Source: CAZLLV01 sp964560325
Lineage (GTDB): Bacteria > Acidobacteriota > Thermoanaerobaculia > Multivoradales > DATKCC01
Length of the DNA: 20,054 nt
Reading direction: 5' to 3'
Assembly: GCA_964560325.1 (NCBI GenBank)
Contig: CAZLLV010000503.1
Coordinates: forward strand, 1-20,054
How positions within the stretch are numbered: the first letter of the stretch is position 1; every line of letters starts with the position of its first letter. A program made the translations under genes and the position numbers. Shown here piece by piece: positions 6,545-13,986 of the stretch. The notes under the pieces are model-generated. The model was not told the origin of the DNA. It ran no database searches and saw only the letters and a list, made by a program, of their open reading frames with translations.

Positions 6545-8038
6545 TTGGAACCCGGACCGCGTAGAAAGCTCGTCGTCGCCTCGGTGATGCTGGGGCTGCT
6601 GCTGGGCGCCATCGAGGCGACCGCGGTCGCCGCCGCCATGCCGACCATCGTCGGCGAGCTGGGCGGCGTGGCCCGCTACAGTTGGGTCTTCTCGGCGTAT
6701 CTGGTCGCTTCGACCGCCACCGTACCGCTCTACGGCAAGCTCGCCGACCGGCACGGCCGGCGGCTCCTCTACGCGATCGCGATCGGTCTCTTCTGCCTCG
6801 GCTCGGCGCTCTCCGGCGCCGCGCAGAGCATGCCGCAGCTCATCGCCTTCCGCGCCCTGCAGGGCCTCGGGGCGGGCGGTGTCTTCCCGGTCACGATCAC
6901 CGTCATCGGCGACATCTTCGACCTCGAAGAGCGCAGCCGCATGCAGGGCCTCTTCGCCGGCGTCTGGGGCGTCTCCAGCCTGGTCGGTCCGTTTCTCGGC
7001 GGTGTCGTGACCGACGCTTTCTCCTGGCGCTGGATCTTCTACGTCAACGTGCCGTTCGGCCTCCTCTCGGCGGCGATCCTCGCCGCGTTCCTGGTCGAGC
7101 GGCCGGCGACGCGCGAGCACAAGCTCGATCTCGTCGGCGTCGCCGCGCTCGTCTCGTCGGTGACGCTGCTCCTGGTCGGCCTGCTCGAAGGCGGCGGTCT
7201 GTGGGGCTGGGACGACCCGAGGACGATCGGCTGCCTGGCCGGCGCGGCGGTGATCGGCTCGGTCTTCATCGCCCGCGAGCGGCGCGCGCCCGACCCGATG
7301 CTGCCGGTCGACCTGCTCCGCACCCGGCTGATCGGGCTCGCGGCGGTGCTCTCGGCCGGCATCGGCGCGGTCATCTACACCACCTCGGCGTTCGTGCCGA
7401 TGTTCGGGCAGGGGGTGCTCATGGGCACCGCGATCGACGCCGGCCTGCTCCTCGCTCCGGCCTCGATCGGCTGGCCGCTCGCGAGCACGGTGGCCGGGCG
7501 GCTCCTGCTCCGGATCGGCTACCGGCCGCTGCTCGTGACCGGCGGTGTGGTGACCACCGCCGGGGCGAGCCTGCTCGCCATCGCCATCGCCACCGCCGAG
7601 AGCCGCGCCCCGGTGATGGCGGCGATGCTGGTGGTCGGCGTCGGTCTCGGCCTGGTCAACACGCCGCAGCTCGTGGCGGTGCAGTCGGCGGTCGGCTGGC
7701 GGGTGCGGGGCGCGGCGACCAGCGCGCTCCAGTTCTTCCGCTCGATCGGCGGCGCGATCGCGGTGGCGCTTTTCGGCGCCGTGCTCAACCGGCGGCTGGG
7801 CGGAGCGCTGGCGGGCGAGGGCGTGTCGGTCGCCGACGCCGAAGCGTTGCTCGACCCGACGATCCGCGCCGGGCTCGGCGAAGGGGTGGCCGAGGCGTTG
7901 GCGCGGGCGCTGCGCTTCGGGGTCGAGCCGATCTTCTTCGCGGTCGCCGGGCTCGGAGTCGTTCTCTTCGTCGGCGCCCTCGCCTTCCCGCGCGGCTCGG
8001 CACGCTCGCTCGCCGCCCCGGACGAGGGGGCACGCTGA
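6545..8038 (+). CDS. MFS drug/metabolite exporter, DHA2 (EmrB/QacA, 14-TM) family
   Basis: A 497-residue integral membrane antiporter. Evidence includes an N-terminal helix with the IEATAVAAAMPTI pattern typical of DHA2 transporters, the loop motif GKLADRHGRR (motif A), an antiporter-type motif C (GVWGVSSLVGPFLGG), and repeated hydrophobic segments to the C-terminus consistent with 14 helices. Proton-driven export of drugs or metabolites is the family role; the substrate is unknown. The start is uncertain. The only suitably placed codon is TTG 6545, which lacks a clear Shine-Dalgarno sequence; an internal ATG about 42 nt later would cut into the first helix. It is divergent from the ferredoxin gene across 142 nt. 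It might export a product of the neighbouring operon, but no direct link is visible. Confidence 0.9.
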   Translation: MEPGPRRKLVVASVMLGLLLGAIEATAVAAAMPTIVGELGGVARYSWVFSAYLVASTATVPLYGKLADRHGRRLLYAIAIGLFCLGSALSGAAQSMPQLIAFRALQGLGAGGVFPVTITVIGDIFDLEERSRMQGLFAGVWGVSSLVGPFLGGVVTDAFSWRWIFYVNVPFGLLSAAILAAFLVERPATREHKLDLVGVAALVSSVTLLLVGLLEGGGLWGWDDPRTIGCLAGAAVIGSVFIARERRAPDPMLPVDLLRTRLIGLAAVLSAGIGAVIYTTSAFVPMFGQGVLMGTAIDAGLLLAPASIGWPLASTVAGRLLLRIGYRPLLVTGGVVTTAGASLLAIAIATAESRAPVMAAMLVVGVGLGLVNTPQLVAVQSAVGWRVRGAATSALQFFRSIGGAIAVALFGAVLNRRLGGALAGEGVSVADAEALLDPTIRAGLGEGVAEALARALRFGVEPIFFAVAGLGVVLFVGALAFPRGSARSLAAPDEGAR

Positions 8039-8068
8039 TCGGCGCCGCGGGTGGACGTTCGCCCGATC
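8037..8068 (+). terminator. Possible hairpin after the MFS gene
   Basis: GATCGGCG (8037-8044) pairs with CGCCCGATC (8060-8068) with one bulged base and a 15-nt loop, beginning within the MFS stop codon. No T-run follows, so any termination would be Rho-dependent or weak. Confidence 0.25.
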
Positions 8069-8079
8069 CCTCCGGACGG

Positions 8080-8090
8080 TAAGATCGAGC
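8080..8090 (+). promoter_or_regulatory. Promoter-like TAAGATCGAGC immediately before sspB
   Basis: TAAGAT (8080-8085) resembles a -10 box and is a looser relative of the TATGATCGGCCG motif seen elsewhere in the window. Only 8 nt separate it from the sspB ATG, so transcription from it would give a nearly or fully leaderless mRNA. No -35 box is evident. Confidence 0.3.
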
Positions 8091-8093
8091 ACT

Positions 8094-8618
8094 ATGTCCC
8101 AGCCGCCCGACCGACCCGAAGACAGCTCCCGCGATTCCCTCGACTACCAGGCGATGGTCCGCCGCGCGCTGCGCGGCGTGCTGCGCGAGGCGCTCGAGGT
8201 GGCGGCCGAGGAGGGGCTGCCGGGGGACCACCACTTCTACCTGAGCTTCCGGCCCGACGCGCCGGGCGTGGTGGTGCCGCCGTTCCTCCGCGACCGCTAC
8301 CCCGAGGAGGTGACGGTCGTCATCCAGCACCGGTACTGGGACCTCCACGTCGACGACGAAGGCTTCTCCGTCACCCTCACCTTCGAGGCCGCACGCCACC
8401 GGCTCGCGGTCCCCTGGGACGCGGTGACCGCCTTCATCGACCCGGCGGCCGAGTTCGCGCTCCGCTTCCAGGCCGAAGAGGAGACCGGCGACGAGCCGCC
8501 GGAGGGGGAAGAGGCCCGCCCGGAGGGCGGCGAGGGGGGCGGCGAAGAGGCCGAGGGCTCGGCCGACCCGACGGCGGAGGTGGTCAACATCCGCCAGTTC
8601 CGGAAGAAAGACGACTGA
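8094..8618 (+). CDS. sspB: SspB-like ClpXP protease adaptor
   Basis: A 174-residue protein matching the alphaproteobacterial-style SspB family. An N-terminal helix (DYQAMVRRALRGVLREAL) is followed by GDHHFYLSF, then RYPEEVTVVIQHRYWDL and FSVTLTF strands, ending near residue 126. A low-complexity acidic Gly/Glu linker (about 127-160) leads to a C-terminal VVNIRQFRKKDD. This terminal basic-hydrophobic peptide corresponds to the XB motif by which SspB docks on ClpX. SspB binds ssrA-tagged or other substrates and hands them to ClpXP in the cytoplasm. No Shine-Dalgarno sequence precedes ATG 8094; a -10-like box lies only 8 nt upstream. It ends 3 nt from the stop of the convergent HAD gene. Confidence in family is high. 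Confidence 0.9.
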   Translation: MSQPPDRPEDSSRDSLDYQAMVRRALRGVLREALEVAAEEGLPGDHHFYLSFRPDAPGVVVPPFLRDRYPEEVTVVIQHRYWDLHVDDEGFSVTLTFEAARHRLAVPWDAVTAFIDPAAEFALRFQAEEETGDEPPEGEEARPEGGEGGGEEAEGSADPTAEVVNIRQFRKKDD

Positions 8619-8621
8619 CGC

Positions 8622-9293
8622 TCAACCGTCGAGCCAGGGCGGCAGGTGCGTCACGTCGGGCAGGACCGCCGCCGGGTCGAGCCGCCGCAGGTCCGCTTCG
8701 CAGGCCGAGCCCGAGCAGACGGCGACCGCTGCGACGCCGGCGTTGGCCGCCATCCGCAGGTCGTGCGGCGTGTCACCGATCATCAGCGCCTCCTCCGCCC
8801 CGACGCCGAGCTCGTCGAGCAGGTCGAGGACCATCGCCGGGCTCGGCTTCGACGGCGCCTCGTCGACGGTGCGGGTGGCGAGGAAGAGCTCGGCGAGGTC
8901 GAAGCGGGTGACGTCGCGCTCGAAGCCGCGGCGACTCTTGCCGGTCGCGACCGCGAGCTGGTAGCCCTCGCGCCCGAGCGCTTCGAGCACCTCGCGCGCG
9001 CCGCCGACCAGCTCGTGGCAGTCGGCCCAGCCGCCGATCCAGTGCCGGCGGTAGCACTCCAGCACCCGCCGCTGGAGACTCTCCTCCGCGCCGGGCATCA
9101 GGATGTCGAGCGTGTCCGAGAGACCGAGGCCGATGGTGCCGCGGATCGTCTCGTCCGCGATCCGGGGAAGACCGAGCTCGGCCACCGTGGCGTGCATGCA
9201 GGCGACGATCGAGCCGATCGAGTCGATGATCGTGCCGTCCCAATCGAAGACGAGGAGACGGTAGTCGCCGTTCGCCGACGTCATCTCGTTCAT
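8622..9293 (-). CDS. HAD-superfamily phosphatase, Gph/phosphoglycolate phosphatase-like
   Basis: A 223-residue haloacid dehalogenase-type hydrolase. Motif I is FDWDGT (nucleophile D17, general acid D19), motif II is the Thr in AVATGKS, motif III is the Lys in SKPSP, and motif IV is GDTPHDLRMA. A helical C1 cap lies between motifs I and II, as in phosphoglycolate phosphatase, MupP and beta-phosphoglucomutase. Family role: Mg2+-dependent hydrolysis of small phosphate esters. The start could be ATG 9291-9293, used here, or ATG 9282-9284. It begins 5 nt after the nucleotidyltransferase stop, so it is the last gene of that operon; a sugar-phosphate substrate is plausible. Phosphoglycolate cannot be excluded. 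Confidence 0.9.
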   Translation of the reverse strand: MNEMTSANGDYRLLVFDWDGTIIDSIGSIVACMHATVAELGLPRIADETIRGTIGLGLSDTLDILMPGAEESLQRRVLECYRRHWIGGWADCHELVGGAREVLEALGREGYQLAVATGKSRRGFERDVTRFDLAELFLATRTVDEAPSKPSPAMVLDLLDELGVGAEEALMIGDTPHDLRMAANAGVAAVAVCSGSACEADLRRLDPAAVLPDVTHLPPWLDG

Positions 9294-9298
9294 GGGCT

Positions 9299-10363
9299 CT
9301 ACCCCCCCGAGCTCCCTTGTGGATCGAGCGGCGCGTAGAGGAGGTCGCCGACGATCGAGCTCCCCTCCGGCACGGTGCCGGCGGCGGTCCGGCGGCAGAC
9401 CATCCGGTCGCGGACCCGGGTCTCCGGCGGCAGCACCGCGCCCGGTCCGACCACGCAGCCGTCGAGGCGCGAGCCGTCGCCGATCCGCGCGCCGGGCAAG
9501 AGCAGCGAGTCGCGCAGGCGGACGTTCGCGCCCACCGAGCAGCCGGCCTCGACGACGGTGCGGTGCAGGCCGACCGAGAAGTGGACCTCCGCGTCGGGCG
9601 CGGTCCAGGTGCGCCGCAGCCAGCGCAGCGGCGCGGGCGCCACACCCCCGGCGATCGCCGCGTCGCGGTAGCGCCGGGGCGTCCCCAGGTCGTGCCACGC
9701 TCGCCCGGTCGCGACGGTCTGGATCGTGCGACCCTCCTCGATCAGCGGCTCGTAGAGGTCGTGGACGATGTGCGAGAACTCCGCCGGCGCCCGCGCGAGC
9801 AGCTCGGCCGAGAGGACGTGCGCACCCAGGAAGACGCGGCGCTTGACCCCGTCCGGATCCTCGCCCTGCCGGAAGGTCCGCACACGGCCGTCCTTCCCGA
9901 CCGCGATGCCGCCGCCGTACTCGCCCGGGTCGGCGGCGCTCGACACCAGGAGCGTGGCCGCGGCGCCCGTCCGGCGGTGCCGGCGCAGGAGCCGGCGCAG
10001 CGGCCAGCGGCAGAGCGAGTCGCCGTTGACCAGGATCACCTCGTCCGAGCCGTCGAAGAAGTCCGCGAGCGGCGCGAGCGCCCCGAGGGTTCCGAGGATC
10101 TCCTCCTCGTGGGAGTAGACGAGCGGCATCCCCCGGTACTCGTCGCCGAACCCGCGGCGCACCTCGTCGGCGAGGTAGTGCAGGTTGAGGGCGACCGCAT
10201 CGCACCCGGCGCGGCGCAGCCGCTCGAGAGTGACCTCCCCGACCGGCGTCCCGCGCACCGGCAGGAGCGGCTTGGGGATCGTGTCGGTGACCGGCCGCAG
10301 ACGGGTTCCGAACCCGGCGGCGAGCAAGAGGGCGCGGGTGCGCGGCGCGCCCTTGCGGCGCAA
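9299..10363 (-). CDS. Sugar nucleotidyltransferase (NDP-sugar pyrophosphorylase) with left-handed beta-helix domain
   Basis: A 354-residue enzyme. The N-terminal Rossmann-like domain starts with LLLAAGFGTRLRP, the nucleotide-binding loop, then KPLLPV, and has VNGDSL with the metal-binding Asp. After about residue 250, hexapeptide-like repeats (VGANVRLRDSLLLPGARIGDGSRL) indicate a left-handed beta-helix as in GlmU and mannose-1-phosphate guanylyltransferases. It transfers a nucleoside monophosphate to a sugar 1-phosphate; the sugar and nucleotide are not determinable. The start appears to be TTG 10361-10363, since no ATG or GTG fits and the conserved loop begins about 11 residues in; a GGAGG-like sequence lies upstream. 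It sits 49 nt after the CYTH gene and 5 nt before the HAD phosphatase. Confidence 0.9.
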   Translation of the reverse strand: MRRKGAPRTRALLLAAGFGTRLRPVTDTIPKPLLPVRGTPVGEVTLERLRRAGCDAVALNLHYLADEVRRGFGDEYRGMPLVYSHEEEILGTLGALAPLADFFDGSDEVILVNGDSLCRWPLRRLLRRHRRTGAAATLLVSSAADPGEYGGGIAVGKDGRVRTFRQGEDPDGVKRRVFLGAHVLSAELLARAPAEFSHIVHDLYEPLIEEGRTIQTVATGRAWHDLGTPRRYRDAAIAGGVAPAPLRWLRRTWTAPDAEVHFSVGLHRTVVEAGCSVGANVRLRDSLLLPGARIGDGSRLDGCVVGPGAVLPPETRVRDRMVCRRTAAGTVPEGSSIVGDLLYAPLDPQGSSGG

Positions 10364-10412
10364 GAGACTCAGACCCGGCCTCCGGGGAGGCGGGGCGCCG
10401 GGGCTCGCCCGG

Positions 10413-10982
10413 TCACGACTCCTCCGGGAAGGTCATGTCCGGCGGCGCGTCCGGGTGATTCTTCAGGTAGTCCTCGTAGAGGCGCAGGTAGCTCCGGCGC
10501 TCGGCGGCGTTCGGGTCGAAGCCGAAGCGCTTCGCGAGCGCCTCCGCCGCCTCGCCCTCGAACTCGGCGAACTCGCCGATCGGGGTGCGGTCGAGGGCGA
10601 CGGTGACGCCGCCCACCCGCCACAGCTCGCGCCGCTTCTCGTAGCGCCGCACCACCTCGTAGCCGAGGCTCTCGAGGATCTGCCGCGTGTGGTCGGGCTC
10701 GCTGATCTCGGTCTCGAGCTCGGTGCGGATCTTGGTCCGGCCCTCGAACTCGGCCGGCCCCTTGTAGGTCAGCCAGGCGCCCCGGGGGTCGCGGCGCAGC
10801 CGCAGGACGCAGCCGTCCTTCTGGAGCTCGCCCTTGCGGTCGAACACCCAGTTCTCCTCCAGGGCGGATGTCCACATCCGCTCCGCTTCCATCTCGAGGA
10901 GCCGGTCGCGCAGGCGGTCGTGCTCGACCTCGGCGAACTTCAGCTCCCGCTCCACCGGCTCCTTCTTCTCGGATGACTCCAT
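10413..10982 (-). CDS. CYTH-domain protein (class IV adenylate cyclase / thiamine triphosphatase-like)
   Basis: A 189-residue CYTH (triphosphate tunnel) protein. The signature ExExK is present as ERELK (E11, E13, K15). It is followed by strands with basic and acidic tunnel residues: LRLRR, TYKGP, KIRTELETE, YEKRRELW and VALDRTPIGEFAEFEG. These line a tunnel that binds triphosphates with divalent metal. Members include CyaB-type adenylate cyclases, thiamine triphosphatase and inorganic triphosphatases, so the substrate is open. ATG 10980-10982 is 8 nt from the M20 peptidase stop, placing it second in that operon. Family assignment is strong; the exact reaction is not known. Confidence 0.9.
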   Translation of the reverse strand: MESSEKKEPVERELKFAEVEHDRLRDRLLEMEAERMWTSALEENWVFDRKGELQKDGCVLRLRRDPRGAWLTYKGPAEFEGRTKIRTELETEISEPDHTRQILESLGYEVVRRYEKRRELWRVGGVTVALDRTPIGEFAEFEGEAAEALAKRFGFDPNAAERRSYLRLYEDYLKNHPDAPPDMTFPEES

Positions 10983-10990
10983 CGGATTTC

Positions 10991-12382
10991 CTACTCCTTC
11001 GCCCCCGCCAGCCGGTCGAGGAACACGGCGACCGAACGGACGCCGTCGTAGAAGTTATCGATCTTGAATCGCTCGTTCGGCGAGTGGAGGCCGTCGTCGG
11101 GTAGACCGAAGCCCATCATCAAGATCGGCACGCCGAGCTCCTCGGAGAAGCTCTGGACGATCGGGATCGAGCCGCCCTCGCGCACCAGTACCGGTCGCTT
11201 GCCCCAGACCCGCTCGAGCGCGTCCATCGCGGCCTCGACCGGCGCGCCCTCGGTCTCGAGGAGGGTCGGCCGCGCGCCGTGGTGGTTCGAGACCTCGACC
11301 CGCACGCCGGGGGGCGCCACCTTCTGCACGTGCTCGGTGAAGAGGCGGGCGATCTCCTCGGGGTCCTGGTCGGGCACCAGGCGCATCGAGATCTTGGCCC
11401 CGCCCCACGAGGGGATGACCGTCTTGGCGCCCCGGCCCTGGTAGCCGCCGAAGATGCCGTTGACGTCGCAGGTCGGGCGAGCCCAGGTGCGCTCGCGGGT
11501 GCTGTAGCCCTCCTCGCCGAAGGTCTGCTCGACGTCGAGCCCGGCGGCGTACTGGTCCTCGTCGAACGGCAGCGCGGCGAACTGCTCGCGCTCCCAGTCG
11601 GCGAGCGGCGCGACCTTGTCGTAGAAGCCGGGGACGAGGACCCGGCCGGTCTCGGCGTCCCAGAGGCGGCTCACGATGTGGCAGAGCGCGTTCAAGGGGT
11701 TGGTCACGCCGCCGCCGAAGGTGCCCGAGTGGAGATCCTTGTTCGGTCCGGTGACCTTCACCTCCATGTAGGCCATGCCCTTCAAGCCGTAGATCAGCGA
11801 CGGCTGCCCGAGCGCGTACATCGACGTGTCGGAGACGACCACGCAGTCGGCGGCGAGGCGCTTTCCGCCGTCGGCGCGCACGAACTTCTCGATCGCCTGT
11901 CCGCCCGACTCCTCCTCGCCCTCGACCAGGAGCTTGACGTTCACCGGCAGGCGGCCGCGCTCCTTGAGCACCGCCTCGATCGCCTTGACGTGGGTGAACG
12001 ACTGCCCCTTGTCGTCGGTGGCGCCGCGGGCGACCAGGAAGCCGTTCTCCTCGGTCGGCTCGAACGGCGGGCTGCGCCAGAGGTCGAGCGGATCGGCCGG
12101 CTGCACGTCGTAGTGGCCGTAGAAGAGGACGGTCGGGGCACCCTCGGCGCCGGACCACTCGCCGTAGACGAGCGGGTAGCCGTCGGTCTCGATGGTCTCG
12201 GCCTGGAGCCCGGCGGTCGCCATCTGACTGCGCAGGTACTCGGCCGCCCGGAGCACGTCGTCGCGGTACTCGGGGTCGGTCGAGATCGACGGGATGCGGA
12301 TGTAGTCCTTCAGCTCGTCCAGGTATCGGCCCTTTTCGTGATCGATGCGATCCAGGACGTCCCGGCTGTTGCTGTCGCTCAT
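10991..12382 (-). CDS. M20-family dipeptidase/metallopeptidase (CNDP/DapE-like)
   Basis: A 463-residue cytoplasmic zinc peptidase. Metal ligands and catalytic residues fall in the expected motifs: YGHYDVQP (H90, with D92), GATDDKG (bridging D about 123), EGEEESG (general base and ligand, about 156-157), VVSDTS (D185) and the late HSPNER histidine. A lid/dimerisation domain (about 200-370) interrupts the catalytic domain, as in carnosinase-like CNDP enzymes. No signal peptide is seen. ATG 12380-12382 is preceded by AAGGAG (minus strand, 12390-12395). It is the first gene of the M20-CYTH-nucleotidyltransferase-HAD operon and has a promoter candidate at 12514-12543. Substrate: dipeptides or short acyl-amino acids by family. 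Confidence 0.94.
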   Translation of the reverse strand: MSDSNSRDVLDRIDHEKGRYLDELKDYIRIPSISTDPEYRDDVLRAAEYLRSQMATAGLQAETIETDGYPLVYGEWSGAEGAPTVLFYGHYDVQPADPLDLWRSPPFEPTEENGFLVARGATDDKGQSFTHVKAIEAVLKERGRLPVNVKLLVEGEEESGGQAIEKFVRADGGKRLAADCVVVSDTSMYALGQPSLIYGLKGMAYMEVKVTGPNKDLHSGTFGGGVTNPLNALCHIVSRLWDAETGRVLVPGFYDKVAPLADWEREQFAALPFDEDQYAAGLDVEQTFGEEGYSTRERTWARPTCDVNGIFGGYQGRGAKTVIPSWGGAKISMRLVPDQDPEEIARLFTEHVQKVAPPGVRVEVSNHHGARPTLLETEGAPVEAAMDALERVWGKRPVLVREGGSIPIVQSFSEELGVPILMMGFGLPDDGLHSPNERFKIDNFYDGVRSVAVFLDRLAGAKE

Positions 12383-12607
12383 CGTTCGGCTCCTTCTGCG
12401 GCGGGGAAACGGGCCCGCTCCTCCGTTCGCGTCGCGGGCCCGGTCGTTCGTGAGGGTCGCCGGGCGGCGCGACGGAGGGGGCCCCGGGGGGATCGGTCGT
12501 CGTCGTCCCGCCGAGCATAGCCCGGTTCCCGTGCCGCCATCAACGCAGGGACTCTCTTAGCAAACCGCGCGCCGGATGCGCCGGCCGCGGGGCGGTGCGG
12601 AACCGGA
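12383..12607 (-). other. Intergenic leader of the M20 operon
   Basis: No gene is supported in these 225 nt between the CPBP stop and the M20 start. The palindrome CGGGCCCG occurs twice (12410-12417 and 12435-12442), so the two copies can also pair with each other around a 17-nt loop in the 5' leader. A promoter candidate lies further upstream at 12514-12543. Confidence 0.4.
12514..12543 (-). promoter_or_regulatory. Sigma70-type promoter candidate for the M20 operon
   Basis: On the minus strand TTGATG (12543-12538) and TATGCT (12519-12514) are separated by 18 nt, a good -35/-10 pair. The -10 continues into CGGCGG, matching the TATG-A/C-TCGGC motif found upstream of other genes here. The predicted 5' leader would be about 125 nt. 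Confidence 0.45.
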
Positions 12608-13201
12608 TCAGCCGCCGGCCGGTGTGCCACGGGCGCCTTGGAGCGCCAGCCGGCGGAGATTTACGGCGTTCACGAGGACGTGCGCGGTGATCGGCGCGAG
12701 GAGATTGCCGCGTGCGAGCAGCAGGCCGCCGAAGGCGGCACCCGCGACGAGCGCGAAGAGGGTCCAGAGGAGAAACGGCCGGCCCGGGCCGCCGTGGAGG
12801 AGGGCGAAGGCGATCGTCGCCGGCACGATCCCCCAAGCACCCTGGACGGCGCCGCGGAAGAAGACTTCCTCGGCGAAGCCGGAGATGAGCGCCAGTGCGA
12901 GCGCCTCGGAGACCGCGAGCCCGCCGAGGAGCTCGGCGAGGGTGCGCTCGAGATCGCGGGCGAGCGGCAGGAGCCGGCTGCCGCCGAGCCAGACGCCGAG
13001 CAGCCCGACGCCCGCGGCGGCGCCCCATGCGAGGTCGAGCGGCCAGGTCTCGCGATCGACGAAGATCGAGAGCGCCAGACCGCCCTCGTCACGGCGCGAG
13101 ATCCCCATCCAGATCGCCCCTGCGATCGCCAGCAAGAGGTAGATCGCCCAGGCGCTCTGGTAGATCCGCGCCGCGCTCGGCCGGATGTCGTCGGCGTCCA
13201 T
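12608..13201 (-). CDS. CPBP-family intramembrane metalloprotease (Abi/CAAX-like)
   Basis: A 197-residue membrane protein with several hydrophobic helices. The three CPBP motifs are present: AEEVFFRG (E111, E112, R116), FALLHG (H136) and ITAHVLVNAVNL (H174, N178). These form the intramembrane active site of the CAAX prenyl protease/bacteriocin-processing family. The bacterial substrate is generally unknown and none is suggested here. ATG 13199-13201 lies 9 nt after the transaldolase stop, so the two are likely co-transcribed. No strong ribosome-binding site is visible, consistent with translational coupling. The Arg/Pro/Gly tail after about 183 is probably cytoplasmic. Confidence 0.9.
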   Translation of the reverse strand: MDADDIRPSAARIYQSAWAIYLLLAIAGAIWMGISRRDEGGLALSIFVDRETWPLDLAWGAAAGVGLLGVWLGGSRLLPLARDLERTLAELLGGLAVSEALALALISGFAEEVFFRGAVQGAWGIVPATIAFALLHGGPGRPFLLWTLFALVAGAAFGGLLLARGNLLAPITAHVLVNAVNLRRLALQGARGTPAGG

Positions 13202-13210
13202 GCGGGAGCG

Positions 13211-13876
13211 CTACTCGGCGTCTTCGTCGAAGCTGCGGCCGGTCTTGGTCCAGTCGGCGAGGAAGCGGTCGAGCCCGCTGTCGGTGAGCGGGTGGTGGTA
13301 CAGCTTCTCGAGGGTCGAGAACGGCAGGGTCGCGACGTCGGCGCCGACGAGCGCCGCCTGGACGACGTGGAGCGGGTGGCGCACCGAGGCGACGAGCACC
13401 TCGGTGTCGAAGTCGTAGTTCGAGTAGAGCGCCACCACCTGCTCGATCAGCTCCATGCCGCTCGCGGCGAGATCGTCGACGCGGCCGACGAAGGGCGAGA
13501 TGTAGGCGGCGCCCGCCTTGGCGGCCAAGAGCGCCTGGGCGGCGGAGAAGCAGAGGGTGACGTTGGTCGGGATCCCCTCCTCGCGCAGGTCGCGCACCGA
13601 GCGCAGCCCGTCCGGCGAGAGCGGCACCTTGACGACCACGTTCTCGGCCAGCCCGGCGAGCCGCCGCCCCTGCTCCATGATCTCGCCGTGCTCGGTCGCC
13701 AGCACCTCGCCGGAGACCGGCCCGGGCACCATCTCGGCGATCTTTTTCACCGTCGGCAGGTAGGGCTTGCCCTGCTTCGCGATCAGGCTCGGGTTGGTCG
13801 TGATGCCGTCGACCATGCCCCATTCGAGGCCCTTTTCGATCTCGGCGAGGTCCGCGGTGTCGAGGAAGAAACGCAT
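13211..13876 (-). CDS. Transaldolase / fructose-6-phosphate aldolase (small TalC/FSA type)
   Basis: A 221-residue single-domain TIM-barrel class I aldolase. FFLDTAD at the N-terminus, GITTNPSLI (24-32) and VVVKVPLS with Schiff-base K83 identify the small transaldolase family 3B/FSA subgroup. It moves dihydroxyacetone units in the non-oxidative pentose phosphate pathway, or cleaves fructose 6-phosphate in FSA members; sequence alone does not decide which. A slightly extended acidic C-terminus ends DEDAE. ATG 13874-13876 is used. It leads a two-gene unit with the CPBP gene. A TATGATCGGCCG motif 53 nt upstream is its likely promoter, and the gene is divergent from the PAP2 gene. Confidence 0.95.
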   Translation of the reverse strand: MRFFLDTADLAEIEKGLEWGMVDGITTNPSLIAKQGKPYLPTVKKIAEMVPGPVSGEVLATEHGEIMEQGRRLAGLAENVVVKVPLSPDGLRSVRDLREEGIPTNVTLCFSAAQALLAAKAGAAYISPFVGRVDDLAASGMELIEQVVALYSNYDFDTEVLVASVRHPLHVVQAALVGADVATLPFSTLEKLYHHPLTDSGLDRFLADWTKTGRSFDEDAE

Positions 13877-13923
13877 TGGATCGGCTCCCGGGGTTTCGTG
13901 GCGGTCAGGAAGGGTCCGGCGGT

Positions 13924-13935
13924 CGGCCGATCATA
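13924..13935 (-). promoter_or_regulatory. Promoter-like motif TATGATCGGCCG upstream of transaldolase
   Basis: On the minus strand TATGAT (13935-13930) is followed by CGGCCG, identical over 12 bases to the motif before the MFS gene. It lies 53 nt from the transaldolase ATG in the 110-nt divergent region shared with the PAP2 gene. No clear -35 box is present at normal spacing. Confidence 0.4.
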
Positions 13936-13986
13936 CCTCCCCGGGTGGCACACCGGTTGCTGAACGGTCCGCAGGGAGGAGGGACG

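Noticed and set aside
5972..8092. 706-codon minus-strand ORF opposite the MFS gene and overlapping the ferredoxin
   Set aside because: No domain recognised, charged low-complexity translation; MFS and ferredoxin motifs decide the real frames.
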